From: Styela clava | Taxonomy: Eukaryota > Chordata > Ascidiacea > Stolidobranchia > Styelidae | Length of the DNA stretch: 64,000 nt | Direction: 5' to 3' | NCBI RefSeq assembly: GCF_964204865.1 | Contig: NC_135252.1 | Location: 1,488,001-1,552,000 of the forward strand | Shown: piece after piece, positions 35,355-47,677 of the stretch | How positions within the stretch are numbered: position 1 is the first letter of the stretch | Layout: every line of letters starts with the position of its first letter | The notes under the pieces: model-generated | The model's database searches: none | Told to the model about the DNA's origin: nothing | What the model saw: only the letters and a program-made list of their open reading frames with translations | Program-made: the position numbers and the translations under genes

Positions 35355-38110
35355 TATGTCAAAGTATATTATATTCCAATTACGTCACTACGCTACGCCG
35401 AGTCTATGAACCACAAAGACGTGGAGCATTGCTAAAGACAGCATTGAAATGGACTATATGCGACGGGTTGTCATTGTAGACTTTGAAGGCCGAATTGAAT
35501 TTTTGATTGATTGGCGAACGTCACCATGTATTATGTTTGTTATTTTTCTTTGTCGAGCAAATAATTCAGGTTAATAAAATGGCAAGATTCCGGCATAAGA
35601 TATTCTAATTTGATGTGTTGAACTTGCGTAAACAGGAGTTTTATTCTAATAGATTAACTAATCTAATTAATTAATCAATTAGTTCCTACCCGTTAGGTTT
35701 CGGAGTCTAATTTTGCACAGATAACTGGAGAAAATGAATAATTGCGTATTTATTCCAATAAGCTGCAAAAATCACAATGAGTGTGTTTTACGGAAATGAT
35801 ATATAATTGATACTAAAGAATTCAATTCAAATATTTTAGTCGTAACATGTTGTTTTTCTTCAATGAACGATTTGAGGATAGCCAATTTAGGAGTAAATCA
35901 GGTGAAAATGGTTATACATAAGAATTGTCTAATAGAAATCATTGCGGAAAGCATCCGCCCGATTTTGTGCTTTGATTTCAAACACTGGCGTGATTCATTA
36001 GTCACAATTCAGTTTGAAAATGTAGCATTTGTGGATATTCAATTAGACGGGAACCATGACAACATCAGAAAATTGTTGACAATGAAAAAACATAAAATTA
36101 AATTTATTATACATAGCACGTAATTTTATTCACAAATTCATTTCTACTTTGTGTTTCGAGATTTCAGTCGTTTCCCAACCTTCATGAAGTATTTGAACAG
36201 AGCCCGCCCCGTTATATCCTCTGGTAGTATCGTGGTTAACCATAGCGAAATGGTGTGCGCCCAATATCCGTTCGTGCAATCAGACTTTCCAATAGTTTTC
36301 ATCATATGATGGACGTAAGTTGTAACCGTCGGATAAATTAAATTGGTGGAGGATCCTAAAGGTCTCGTCATATTGGTTTGCACAAATCCTGGTTGAACAC
36401 TTTGAATTATGACGCCGTGCTTTTTGTATTCTTGCGCAAGAGAAACTGATAAAGTATCATCAAAACGCTTTGTTGCAGCGTATGTGTTGAGTACGGGGAA
36501 TGCAAAGCCAGCCGACAAAGAAGAGATGTTAATAATCAAACCAATTTTTCTGGTGATCATACTGGGAAGAACAAGTTCCATCATTTTAACTCTGGATGAT
36601 GCGTTGCAGTGGATCAAATTAGAAATCGTTTTTGAAAGAGCTTCGCCGGGTTTTTCAGATTTATGAAATACATCTACACTACCTATTGGCATTCCGACGT
36701 TATTAACCATAATTCCTACATCTAAATCTTTTATTGCTTCTGATATTACGTTATATGGATCACCAGAACTTGGTGAATGATCGAAATTGGTGAAGTCGAA
36801 CACTAATATCTTTGTCTCAACTTTGTAAGCACGTTCAATTTCCTCTGCAACCTTTGTCAATTTTTCCAAATTTCTGCTGATGAGAAATATATTGATTCTC
36901 CGCTTTGCGAGCTCATGTGCTATTGCTTTCCCAATGCCATCCGTTGATCCTGTAACAATCGCCCATTTTCCAAATTTTGCAAAATCCACGGACGAATCTA
37001 AAAAGTGTGTGACGTAAAACTTGTACGATTTATTCACAGTTTCGAATACCAGAGCAATCACAGTGATAATTCCGAACATGTAAAAAAATGAACTATCAAT
37101 TATAACATCGCTAAAAGCCATTCCTATGTTTATGCTTTATCTGAAGTTATAATTGCAAAATATTATGCATGTTTGCTTGATCAGCATGTAATCAAATTTA
37201 CAATAACCGAAGTTCAAATCACTTTATTTATCTGGCGTTTATAGAAAGTGCAACTGATGCAAATTCCCTTCAAAATAAAATCACGCGCTTTAATATTATT
37301 CTCAATATCGCCAATTGCAAGAAACCTCTGCAAATTTGTCCACTGAACATTTAATATCAGGTTTACGATAGTAAACACCCAAGACTTGTATATATTTCCT
37401 CGCAACTGAAGTTATCCTGAACTAAGGAAAAATTGACATCGAATAACAAAGTTGTATCGGAATCAAAATATAAAAATTATTTTTTCATTGAATAGATTTC
37501 TACAACTTCTGATCTATTCCACAATCGGGCCTAAGTCCAAGCACAACAAGCTGTGATAATTTTCCTTCTTCCAAGTTTTAAATATATCTGTATATATATA
37601 TATATATATAGCTGCTTTCACATATATACCTTATTGCGATAAATTGAGCGTTGTGGTTACACTGTGTTTTTGAGTACATGCTACGATATAGGCGCATTAT
37701 TTATTCAAAGTCAATGTTTAACTTGCAACGCGGATTTATCATATTTACTCAAGGTTAAATTGCTTCGATTATTGCGAATGCCTCACTTCTGGAATACATT
37801 CGTTGCCTATCTCATCTCTACTCCTAAACCGAACGTACAAAATACACTTTTTGAACTCGTTATACATATATACATATCTCCAACACAGAAAATGCGTTTT
37901 AAACGATTATAATTCGAAATTGAACACTGTTGTCGAGCAATTTGACATAGCTAAGCAATAAATCCCGGAAGCTTGCAAAAATAAACAATACAACGTACAA
38001 AGCATGGTCTTTAAAACAAACCTACTACCTGGCCGGTATCTTTCGGCACGGCAGGCTCCTGTAATACAGAAATGACGAACCTGCGGTCCGCCAAGATATT
38101 TCGTGCGCCC
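35355..38110. repeat. Dehydrogenase duplication unit A
   Basis: Contains the gene at 36144-37121 plus flanks matching unit B (about 43990-47220) on both sides, for example TACGCTACGCCGA (left) and CTTATTGCGATAAAT with CAACGCGG (right, 37630 and 46799). The left flank of B carries an extra ~450 bp (about 44110-44610). Confidence 0.75.
36144..37121 (-). CDS. Short-chain dehydrogenase, HSD17B12/HSD17B3-like (copy 2)
   Basis: A 325-residue intronless SDR. Hydrophobic N-terminal anchor at residues 11-27, TGSTDGIG at 57-64 (NADP(H) binding), SRN at 82-84, NNVG at 140-143, tetrad Asn at about 173 (HCNASS), NISS serine at about 200-201, and YAATK with Tyr214 and Lys218. The full catalytic set predicts an active ER-membrane oxidoreductase for 3-ketoacyl-CoA or a 17-ketosteroid. 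It ends in SRNTK; I see no clear ER-retrieval KKxx. ATG 37121 is the first start in frame. An AATAAA lies 14-19 bases past the stop. It is almost identical to the copy at 45004-45969 but has four extra C-terminal residues because of a local change at the stop. Confidence 0.9.
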   Translation of the reverse strand: MAFSDVIIDSSFFYMFGIITVIALVFETVNKSYKFYVTHFLDSSVDFAKFGKWAIVTGSTDGIGKAIAHELAKRRINIFLISRNLEKLTKVAEEIERAYKVETKILVFDFTNFDHSPSSGDPYNVISEAIKDLDVGIMVNNVGMPIGSVDVFHKSEKPGEALSKTISNLIHCNASSRVKMMELVLPSMITRKIGLIINISSLSAGFAFPVLNTYAATKRFDDTLSVSLAQEYKKHGVIIQSVQPGFVQTNMTRPLGSSTNLIYPTVTTYVHHMMKTIGKSDCTNGYWAHTISLWLTTILPEDITGRALFKYFMKVGKRLKSRNTK

Positions 38111-38299
38111 GCAAAGCATTCAGCCGATTCGGTGTATGTTTTGCTTGAAGTCGCATACCTTTAGGGACTGTAGAGAGAAAACGGGAGCGCGATTACTTAT
38201 ACTACTGGCACCGCTATTTTCAATACATCTTGTTTCGTTTGATCATCGATACATTTAACACTGGATTAAAAATAACCATTGTCTTAGCCTAGTGACGAT

Positions 38300-38710
38300 G
38301 TCGAATCGGTAAACCCATAGGCATTAATGAAGAAGGGGCAACCTAGTTGCGGTTCAGGTTCGGGTTAGAAAAGATTGCAGAATTTGAATTTTCCGCGCAA
38401 TCTGCATTCCTAGCCCGCACAATCGTAACTGGATTATTTTTGATTTTTATTTGTTATTTTCAGCGAGGGCGGTTGTGTGTTTTCTGGTTGGGGCTTTTTA
38501 CAAAGGATTCCAAAATTCTTATCTGAACCATTATTACCTAGAATTTTGCATTATCAACCCAACACAAAATGTCATAAAGGAAGGTTCGATAAGACGTATC
38601 TTGAAATACGTTCAAGGGCGCCGTCAGAATTACCAAAAAGGGAGGCGGAGTGGAAATCGGTAAAATCCGGAAATTTCCATGAAATCGTCGCGAAATTAGG
38701 CAGGTAGGTC
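38300..38710. repeat. Partial unit segment matching 43190-43500
   Basis: The string with CGCAATCTGCATTCCTAGCC, TTATTTTCAGCGAGGGCGG and CTTTTTACAAAGGATTCC matches 43225-43340 and 47464-47500 with divergence. Short ORFs in it are not conserved and are unlikely to be coding. Confidence 0.55.
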
Positions 38711-39159
38711 ACTTGTGAAATATCACACTTTTTTGACGGATAACGTTTTTCTGTTATGTTGTTGGGTAATGATATTGAAGTTGCGCATAGTATTCAATTG
38801 ACGAGTAATCCGAGTCTATTAATTATATCTTTCTTTATTAATTTAATTGTGTGTTCAATGTGACCTGCGTCGACAATATATGAACATAACAACAAAATAG
38901 CACGCCAATCCACGGTCATAAAAGGTGTTTCAAACTGACCGATTATATCTAGTTCGTGTTTTTTGTGATGTTACGAATTATACAAATTCGACGTTTTTGT
39001 CAACACTGACTCCGCTTCATCACAATGCTACCACCCAAGATTATTTTCAAGATATCAACGTTAGAATCCCTAGATCTGCGATAAAATATCAAAGACTACA
39101 AACTACACAAAATACTACTGAAAACGTGAAATAAAAAGTAAAACAATCTTTCATGGAAA

Positions 39160-39758
39160 AATTAGGAAAAAATATATGAGGCACGTGATCAACCTTATCC
39201 TGATTCAAAAGAAATTGGTCATTGGAAAGTAGATTTAGACTAATTAAAAATTATTATTTGGGTTTATAAATAGCTTTCAAGATATACTTAAGGAAGAAAT
39301 AGCAAAACACACGCCAAACCTTGAAGCTCTTTTAACAATTACCATAATACGACAGAACGCTGAAGGTAAATTAGTTATTGAAAAAATGAAGATGTTGATG
39401 GGTATATGTTGGCTGAAGAACTTGAAGCTCTGAAAATTTTCTTCTGACCTAAAATTAAGCCCTATGCCCTGTTTGAACAACTGATGGGAAACAATAAATT
39501 TACAACAGTTTTCAATGCATTGAGGAATTATTTAACTATGCCAATAACTGTTGCATCAGGGGAAAGAAGCTTTTTAAAGCTGAAACTTATTAAAACATCT
39601 TAAATCTGATTTATAGCAAGTAATAAATGTCTATTATTTGGTTTATATGTATGTTTTTTTTTTTATGAAATATGGAAACCTACAAATTTCACTATGAAGA
39701 GTAGGGGGCCCGACATCGAATTTTCAATTGGGTTCCGCAGTTCCTAGCATCGGCCCTG
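39160..39758 (+). pseudogene. hAT transposase 3' remnant with right terminus
   Basis: The interrupted frame near 39505-39600 reads FNALRNYLTMPITVASGERS then F.KLKLIKTS, the typical hAT C-terminal dimerisation block. It is followed at 39739-39758 by GTTCCGCAG and CATCGGCCCTG, a hAT right terminus. The 5' half and left end were not found. It interrupts duplicated flank sequence that continues at about 39770. Confidence 0.75.
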
Positions 39759-39769
39759 TGTTCATATAC

Positions 39770-40800
39770 GGTCCCTTTACGAATATTTAAAAAATTATTG
39801 CAACCCTTTGGCTGAACAGCTATCGGAGATAGTATCTTGAATGGGATGGTTAGTATATTATAACAAATATTTCGAAACAAATCTGTTTGAACAAATCCCC
39901 AGTACTACCGCTCAGAAGTGCGACAGCAAGCGTGTTCTGTTCCCGATGCTTCATCAAATGAACTAACAAACGTCGAAGGTCTATTGTGATATTATATACT
40001 TCTGAGGCAATCAAATTTTAGCATCAGAATATACTGGAAATAAGAATATAAACAGAAATTTGTTTTGTATGAATGCCCAATCACGCGATCTACAAGTTCA
40101 ACAATGTTTTCGTCGCAATACTTTTACACGGCTGTTCTGCTGTGATATTTACCGCCTTGTATCAAGTGGAATTTCCAGTAGAGAGACTTTATCTAACTTC
40201 CCTTTCCATCGACATTTAGTAAATTTTTTATTTACTATACCGATCATCGGCATTGGCAAACGACACGTCCACCGGCATTCGACACGGAATAGCCTAATTA
40301 AAACCGAAAAATCTCGCTGCCTGAGAATCTAGCGCCTGGGTGGGCAGGTTTTTTTTATCAGGGGCCAACAATTTTGCCTACTTAGACTGGCGGGCCATGT
40401 AAGTGCGGCGTAAAAAGTTATACTTTTGAACAATATTTACACTGTTACAAAAGCAAAAGTGGAAAACAATGAGTCTCGTGCCAAAGCTATATTTAATTCC
40501 AGTCTCAATAAATTCTTTGAGCTATTTAAGCTCAACATGCAAAAATTTGGCTTTAGTTTGGTAGGGGTAGCATCAGACAGGCCAGATTGAACTACCCGAC
40601 GGGACGGATTTGGCCCGCGGGCCGTAGTTTGCCAATGTCAAAAACTCGCGGAAAGATTGTTTAACACGAGCATTGCGCTACAACTTGAGATGGCGTTTAT
40701 TTACAACTATTTTTCTTGCTTGAAGCTAATTGGAACAAAAAACAAGAATTCAAACAAAACATGCAAAAAAATAAATAAATAAAACAATTGTTGTAGAATT
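39770..40800. repeat. Gene-less flank copy of the dehydrogenase unit
   Basis: Matches 43500-43950 and 60930-61600, for example AACAAATCTGTTTGAACAAA, GACAGCAAGCGTGTT, AGTGGAATTTCC and CACGAGCATTGCGCTA. In the other two places this flank leads to a dehydrogenase gene; here none follows, so the unit is incomplete. Confidence 0.75.
40336..40640. mobile_element. Short hAT-like element inside the gene-less flank
   Basis: The right end contains GGCCCGCGGGCCGTAGTTTG, like other hAT elements in the window, and the left end GGGCAGGTTTTTTTTATCAG is a decayed inverse. Paralogous flanks at 43885 and 61415 lack this ~300 bp, which confirms an insertion. Exact ends are uncertain by a few bases. Confidence 0.6.
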
Positions 40801-40809
40801 TTATGCTGT

Positions 40810-42640
40810 ATACTGAAATAAAAATCCATTTCTTACCGTTGGTTGGAATGTCTTTATTTAGATTTGATTGACCATCAAATTATACGGGATCGATTAATTT
40901 TTGAATGATACAATCTAAATGCAGCAACGGTGTTAATCAAAATAAAATATTATCACTTATCGAGACTGAAGGATGTAATGATATCGACATTGCTGGGATT
41001 CATGATAATATCCTATAACATCTTTTTTAAAATAATGAACAGCAGAAAAAATCACTGGATAACTATTTCCGGAAAAAAAAAATCATGCATCGGTGTACGA
41101 CAGTCTTTTATCAAGTATCCTTATCCTGAAATCGTGCAAATAGCAATTTGTCAGCACCAACGCCATAGCGATTTGCAAAAATATGGATCCCTGTTTACTG
41201 ACGTATAACAATAATTTCAATGAAGGGCTGGAAATGGCATTTATTTAAAATGATATGAAGTTTTTTTTTTTAAAAAGACGTGTTTAGAATCCACATAAAA
41301 CCAGAAATACACTCTACTCGCGTATCCAAAACCTCCCCTCTGTGGGCTTGAAAAGTATGCCATTGCTGGATGCCTTCCTATGGATCTGAATCGTTGCAGT
41401 TCACAGTGTGTTAAAAAATGTTTCCTAAATAATTTGAATGTCGAATTTCCGAACCAGAACGTAAATGTTGCACCTATTCTTTTGAAAATTGTGGAACTGA
41501 AAACTTGGTAGGATGCCATAACATTCCATCATGACACACCGAAGGTAGTGGCAATTTACAATAGCATCCTTGACCAATTGCCATATACAACCTTGCCCAT
41601 TGGCGAGAACAAAATTGGGTGTGTTTTCATTGAAATATATTGCAAAATAAACGGAAACACATCGAAAATTCCGACGGACCTTACTTACATAGGCCTGAAG
41701 GACAAATTAATAATTTTAATTTTGGAGCCGGATCAGCTTGATATTTCAGTATTCTTTCACACGATTATGCATAAAATGGTGTCATGGTGCCGGTAAAAAA
41801 AAACTCAGCCAAGCACATGCCAAAGAATTAAAAAAAGGTGGAAGGTTCATTCTAAGGCATGTTAAATTGAATCGAAAAATGTTACCCGAACAATGGCAGT
41901 GTTTTCCAATAAAGGAAAAGTCAGTTTTTAATAAGTCAGTACCATGGGACATTTTTTCACCGGTGCGACGCATGCCCATAGAGTTTTTGCAAAGGCATCT
42001 AAATTAGCACAAAAATTTTGCTTTTAAATTTCCATGTTTTTTATTTGCCAGGATTTTCATCCCTCATGTTATCACAATAAGCGGTTGTGGGCTCATGGCA
42101 TCATAGATTGCAACCTATTGTAAGTATTTATGCACCATGAGCGGCTGACATTGCATGCATCGTTACACACAAATAACATGTCGAGACTTGTCACTAAATG
42201 ATGCTAATGTCACACTAATTTAATACATGTGCACTCATTGTAAGTTCCATCAAGAGCCGTTTTGGGGTTTCTGAGAGTCATTTTAACTCATTTGTCATAT
42301 TAATATGACATCCAGGCTTGCGACTTGTAGACATTACTTGTGTGGCTGTATAAGTATACTAAGTAGTTCATATGAGCATATTGCATTGGTTGGGTATGTA
42401 CATTACACCATTGGCCGCATATGTATATTAATTTGGCTGTATATGCATATTATGATATTGGCTTTTTGTGTTGTGCATTGCTTTCACGTGTGTTTATGTG
42501 TATATTGAGTGACTATACAAACATATCGGGAGTGAGAATGAGGCAATCGCAGAAAGAGAGTGTGATAGAGGTCAAGCTAGGGATTGGACCGCTCCCATCT
42601 GCCCTAATACAACACAAGACGTCAAAATATTCTACTATAT
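40810..42640. other. Unrecognised insert between duplicated flanks
   Basis: About 1.8 kb with no match to the neighbouring units. Plus-strand ORFs at 41548-41796 and 41738-42007 overlap in different frames and together read as basic peptide (KKLSQAHAKELKKGGRF then MLPEQWQCFP), possibly a decayed gene or element. I do not recognise it. Confidence 0.35.
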
Positions 42641-45003
42641 TGGCTATATGGTCATTTGATTACACGCTGAATCAAAGGTTGATTTAGTTGTTTTGTCTAT
42701 GCAAATAGACATCCCTACAATACAAAGGACAACGCACGGACTTTAGAGCAAGGAATATACAAACATATTATATATACCTTATGTAGCCGACATCAAAATC
42801 AAGACCATATATATATATAAGCACAATACCCCACTTGGAAATGGCCCATTGAGATGTCTGTGATGCTTGTGGACGATACCAAGTTCTCGTACGTCGGTTT
42901 TCGTTCAGGGGAAGATGCATTCCATAATCTAAATATTACATTCACACAAAATACAAAACTGCAGTTATATGCAAAATGTCGATGTGTTATTGAAAAATTT
43001 GGGAAATTTTTACCGCAAACTAATGTCTTGATTTTTTTTACTCGGGAACTTCTTGGTGCAATTTTCCGTAGTGAATTGACATAAGGGAACTTAGACATTA
43101 ACCAAATCTGGGATATTTTGTACAAAGCTGCCATCTCAATGCAAAAATGTACGATTTGAAATAGTCAAGTTTTGAAATTGAAAATTAGGGATTATTCAGT
43201 TAAGGTTAGGAATGATTAAAAAAATTGAATTTCCAGCATAATCTGCATTTCTAACCCTATCCGGATAATTACTAATTTTTTTATTTTCAGCATTGGCGGA
43301 GTGTTTTTTCCGGGGGGTTTCTACAAAAGATCCCAAATCTCTTTTATGCCAAAAACGACAAGGGTTTTTGAGAACGTCGAATCGTTTCCTCTTGGAGATT
43401 TATCGCAGGAGGGTCGTAAAAACACCTGCCATATATACTGGCACACTGTCTCCTTCCGAACTTTCAGAGAATGATTGCAATTCGTTGACTGTTTTTTGAC
43501 AGGTATGGCTAGTATTTTTGAACAAATATTTTAAAACAAATCTGTTTGAACAAAACCCCCAGCAGTAGTTACCACAAGAGGTGCGACAGCAAGCGTGTTC
43601 CTGATGCTTCATCAAATGGGCTAACCGCCGAAGGTCTATTGCAGACTAAATTGATTTCATATTAATGTCCAATCACGATATCTTCAAGTTTAGCGAAGTC
43701 TTTGCCGCAGACGTTCTGCTGTGCATTTTACTACCTTGTATCAGGTGGAATTTCCGGCAGAGAGACCACATCTAACTTCCCGTTTTATCGGGCATTCAGT
43801 AAATACTTATTTACGGTACCGATCACCGCCATTGGCAAACGACGAAGCCATCGACGTTTGACACGAAATAATCCCTGAGAATCTAGCGGGTCATGACTCA
43901 CATGTGGAGATGTTTTTCGACACGAGCATTGCGCTAAAGCTTGAGATACAGGTAATGGAATACAGGTACAGATATGGTGATAGGAATGTGATTGATCACA
44001 CTATGTCTAAGTCACTTATATTACAATTATTTCATTACGCTACGCCGAATATGTCTATAAAGACACGAGGCATAACTAAAGAACAGCATAGAAATGGACT
44101 ATATCATGATGTAAATGCTATCATATGATTCAAATACAGCCGGTGCTGGTACTAGTAACTAATTTGTACGCCAATGATATTGATTTTACCGGTTCAAATC
44201 TGTTAATATTGTTATTCATTTTTACAAACTTTAATTATTTCGATCGTAGTACTAAAACTTATTCCGTCTTATTTAGTTGTCACTTCATGCGGATGTTTTT
44301 TTGTTCACAAGTCTCGGGGTTCCCCCAGACAATCACGTGGTTTAAATTTGTCGATTTCCCATAACGATTTATTAGAGGTCACAATTTGATACTGTCACCA
44401 CTAAAGTATGCCAATGAGCAGCCGAAATTTATTTGATTCTATCGTGTTATATTGTTACTTCTCTTTTTATTTGTTTCTTTTATTTTCTTTATTTATCAAA
44501 AGGCGCTGTAGTCCAGATGACGGAGCAATCCGTCCTTCTGATCACCTGTCATTTTGATACTGTACTTATTACATACACTCTAACTCTGACTCAACAGGTT
44601 AGTATTATAGGCTTTGAAGGTCAAATTGAATTTTCCAATCATTGGCGAACGTCATCATGTTAATTTTCCTCGTCGAGCAACTAATTCAGGCTAATAAAAT
44701 GACACAGATAACTAGATACAATCGATATTCGCGTATTTATTCCAAGAAGATGCTCAAATCACAAAGAGTGTGTTTTACGAAAATGATATAATTGATACCA
44801 ACACATCATTCAAAATTAAATATTTCAGTCGTAACTGGTTGTTTTTCTCCAATTATCGATTTGAGGATAGCCAGTTCAGGAGTAAATAAGGTAAAAGTGG
44901 AGACAGATAAGATTGTCTAAAAGAATTCATTGCGAAAACATACTACTCAATTCATTATACATAGCACGTATCTTCATTCACAAATCCAATTCTACTTTGT
45001 GTT

Positions 45004-45969
45004 TTATGATTTCAGTCGTTTTCCAATCTTCATGAAATTTTTGAACATTGCCCGTGCCGGTATATCCTCCGGTATTAGCATGGTTAACCATAGCGAAATG
45101 GTGTGCGCCCAGTAACCGTTCGTGCAATCAGACTTTCCAATAGTTTTCATCATATGATGGACGTAAGTTGTCGCCGTCGGAAAAATTAAATTGGTGGAGG
45201 ATCCCAAAGGTTTCGTCATATTGGTTTGTACAAAGCCTGGTTGAATACTTTGAATTATGACGCCATGCTTTCTGTATTCTTGCCCAAGGGAAACTGATAG
45301 AGTATCATCAAAACGCTTTGTTGCAGCGTATGTGTTGAGTACGGGACATGCGAAAGCAGCCGACATAGAAGAGATGTTAATAATCAAACCTATTTTTCGG
45401 GCGATCATACTGGGAAGAACAAGTTCCATCATTTTAACTCTGGATGATGCGTTGCAGTGTATCAGATTAGATATCGTTTTTGAAAGAGTTTCGCCAGGTT
45501 TTTGAGATTTATGAAATACATCTACACCTCCTGTAGGCATCCCGACGTTATTAACCATAATTCCTACATCTAAATCTTTTATTGCTTCTGATATTACGTT
45601 ATATGGATCACCAGAGCCTGGCGAATGATCAAAATTGGTGAAGTCGAACACTAATATCTTTGTCTCAACTTTGTAAGCACGTTCAATTTCCTCTGCAACC
45701 TTTGTCAATTTTTCCAAATTCCTGCTGATGAGAAAAATATTGATTCTCCGCTTTGCGAGCTCATGTGCTATTGCTTTCCCAATTCCATCCGTTGATCCTG
45801 TAACAATCGCCCATTTTCCAAATTTTGCAAAATCCACGGACGAATCTAAAAAGTGTGTGACGTAAAACTTGTACGATTTATTCAAGGTTTCGAATATCAG
45901 AGCTATCACAGTGATGATTCCGAACATGTAAAAAAATGAACTATGGATTATAACATCGCTAAAAGCCAT
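45004..45969 (-). CDS. Short-chain dehydrogenase, HSD17B12/HSD17B3-like (copy 3)
   Basis: A 321-residue intronless SDR, well over 90 percent identical to the copy at 36144-37121 by eye. Same features: N-terminal membrane anchor, TGSTDGIG, NNVG, NISS, YAATK and TNGYWAH, so all catalytic residues are kept. Differences are mostly conservative (for example MPTGGVDVFHKSQ against MPIGSVDVFHKSE). The C-terminus ends KRLKS. ATG 45969 opens the frame. The shared ~100 bp upstream (through about 46060) is conserved in copies 2 and 3 and partly in copy 4, and may include the promoter. The low divergence, including in flanks, suggests recent duplication or gene conversion. Confidence 0.9.
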   Translation of the reverse strand: MAFSDVIIHSSFFYMFGIITVIALIFETLNKSYKFYVTHFLDSSVDFAKFGKWAIVTGSTDGIGKAIAHELAKRRINIFLISRNLEKLTKVAEEIERAYKVETKILVFDFTNFDHSPGSGDPYNVISEAIKDLDVGIMVNNVGMPTGGVDVFHKSQKPGETLSKTISNLIHCNASSRVKMMELVLPSMIARKIGLIINISSMSAAFACPVLNTYAATKRFDDTLSVSLGQEYRKHGVIIQSIQPGFVQTNMTKPLGSSTNLIFPTATTYVHHMMKTIGKSDCTNGYWAHTISLWLTMLIPEDIPARAMFKNFMKIGKRLKS

Positions 45970-46070
45970 TTCTATGTTTATGCTTGAATATATCTGAAGT
46001 CATAATTGCAAAATATTATGCATGTTTGCTTGATCAGCATGTAATCAAATTTACAATAATCGAAGTTCAA
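45970..46070 (-). promoter_or_regulatory. Conserved upstream segment of dehydrogenase copies
   Basis: AAATATTATGCATGTTTGCT and GCATGTAATCAAATTTAC recur at 37153-37205 and, diverged, at 62753-62810, each just upstream of a dehydrogenase ATG. This could reflect shared promoter sequence or only recent duplication. Confidence 0.35.
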
Positions 46071-47677
46071 ACTACATTCTTGATCTGACGTTCATAGATA
46101 AGGCAACAGACTGAACTTCTCTCCATAAAAACACTATCAACGAAACTTTTATATTATAATTCACTGGTAATAGATGTATATTTAAAAAAACCTTTGATTC
46201 CTTACTTCCATGCCCGTTAAGTGAAGTTCGATTTTATTTTGCAGCAGTGCATTTGGTGAGCACATTATTGTTCTTAAAGGTCACGAACTCGTTTCTTTTG
46301 ACTGAACTTAATGAATAATTAATTGTTAACATGTATGTATCGCCTTTCGCCGGAATGTTACAGAACATTCGTGGAACAACTTTCAAAACAGAAATTTGTT
46401 TTGGAATTTCCATGTACAAAGACTGTGACGACCAATAAGCTTTAATGTTATTCTGAATATTGCTAATGACAAGAAACCACTTCACTTTTGTTCACTGAAC
46501 ATTTATTATCAGTGTTCACAATAGTAAACACCTAAGGTTTGTATATATTTCTATATATATTCCTCGCAACTCAGGTTATCATGAACTAGGGAAAAATTGA
46601 CACCGAATAAGAGTTGTATCGGAATCAAAATATAAAATTAATTTTCCGATTGAACAGATTTCGCTAACTTCTAAACTGTTACACAATCGCGCCGAAGTCC
46701 AGCCACAACATGCTGTGATATATTTATTTCTTCCAAGTTCTAAATATATCTGTATATAAAGCTGCTTTCACATTCACCAATTACGCGCGGTTCGCACCTT
46801 ATTGCGATAAATGGAGGGTTGAGATGACACTGTGTTTCTTAGTACAAGCTACGCTGCGAGCGCATTGTTTATTCAAAGTCAATATTTAACTTGCAACGCG
46901 GGTTATCATATTTACTTCTTGACAATTTCACGGGCAAATTGTTTCAAATATTGCGAATGCACTTCTGGAATACATTTGTGGCATACACAAACATACATAT
47001 GCTACACCACAGAAGAAAAAGCATTTTAAAAAAACGATCATAATTCGAAATTCAACATAGTTGCCGAGTAATTTGAAATAGCCAAGCAAGAAAATCCGGG
47101 AGCTTGCAAAAATAAACAATACAACGTATAAAGAAGCATGGTCTTTATACCAAACTTATCAGCTGACCGGCATCGTTCAGCACGACGGGCTCCATCGTGT
47201 GGATATTCTGCCACAGAAAGCTTTATAGGGATAGGTTTGGCCCTATATGCGTATTCGATTCCCGTGTTATTGAATTGACACACGTTATGGAATGTAACTC
47301 CGATCTGAATTCCTTCAGAGGTCAATGAAGCATACAATGTATTGAATGCCAAATGTTCGTATATTGTAAAGTTTCACAATCCAGTTCGAATACAGATAAA
47401 TTGAAAATACACTTGACTCTTAATGCAGCAAAATCATAGGAACATCAAAAACAAAGTGTTTTTGTTGTGGCGGCTTTGTAAAAAGATTCCAAATTCCTTT
47501 CACGTCCAAAATTGTAAGTGATAGTGATACGTACATGTTTTGTCGTGAAAATGCGCGTTTTGTAAGATTCCAGGATAAGCTGGTATAGTTCCTGTACCGT
47601 TACTGGTACTCCGATAGGCCTACAGGTACTGCCGGTAAGTTACCGCGCAAGATTTTCAAGGAAATGATGATAATATA

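Larger units (their letters stand above)
42650..47350. repeat. Dehydrogenase duplication unit B
   Basis: The left block 42650-43900 matches 60520-61480 and 59360-59420 (for example GCAAGGAATATACAAACATAT and GATGCTTGTGGACGA). Then follow the middle block shared with unit A, the gene at 45004-45969, and the right block (45970-47350) shared with unit A and partly with 59090-59330. Confidence 0.8.

Noticed and set aside
35863-36123. 86-codon ORF beside dehydrogenase copy 2
   Set aside because: The matching region of unit B does not preserve the frame.
36409-36666. ORFs antisense to the dehydrogenase genes (also 45257-45505 and 62004-62252)
   Set aside because: Shadows of conserved coding sequence on the other strand.
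33041-37610. (TA)n tracts at 33041 and 37591 as possible regulatory sites
   Set aside because: Ordinary microsatellites in A+T-rich DNA.
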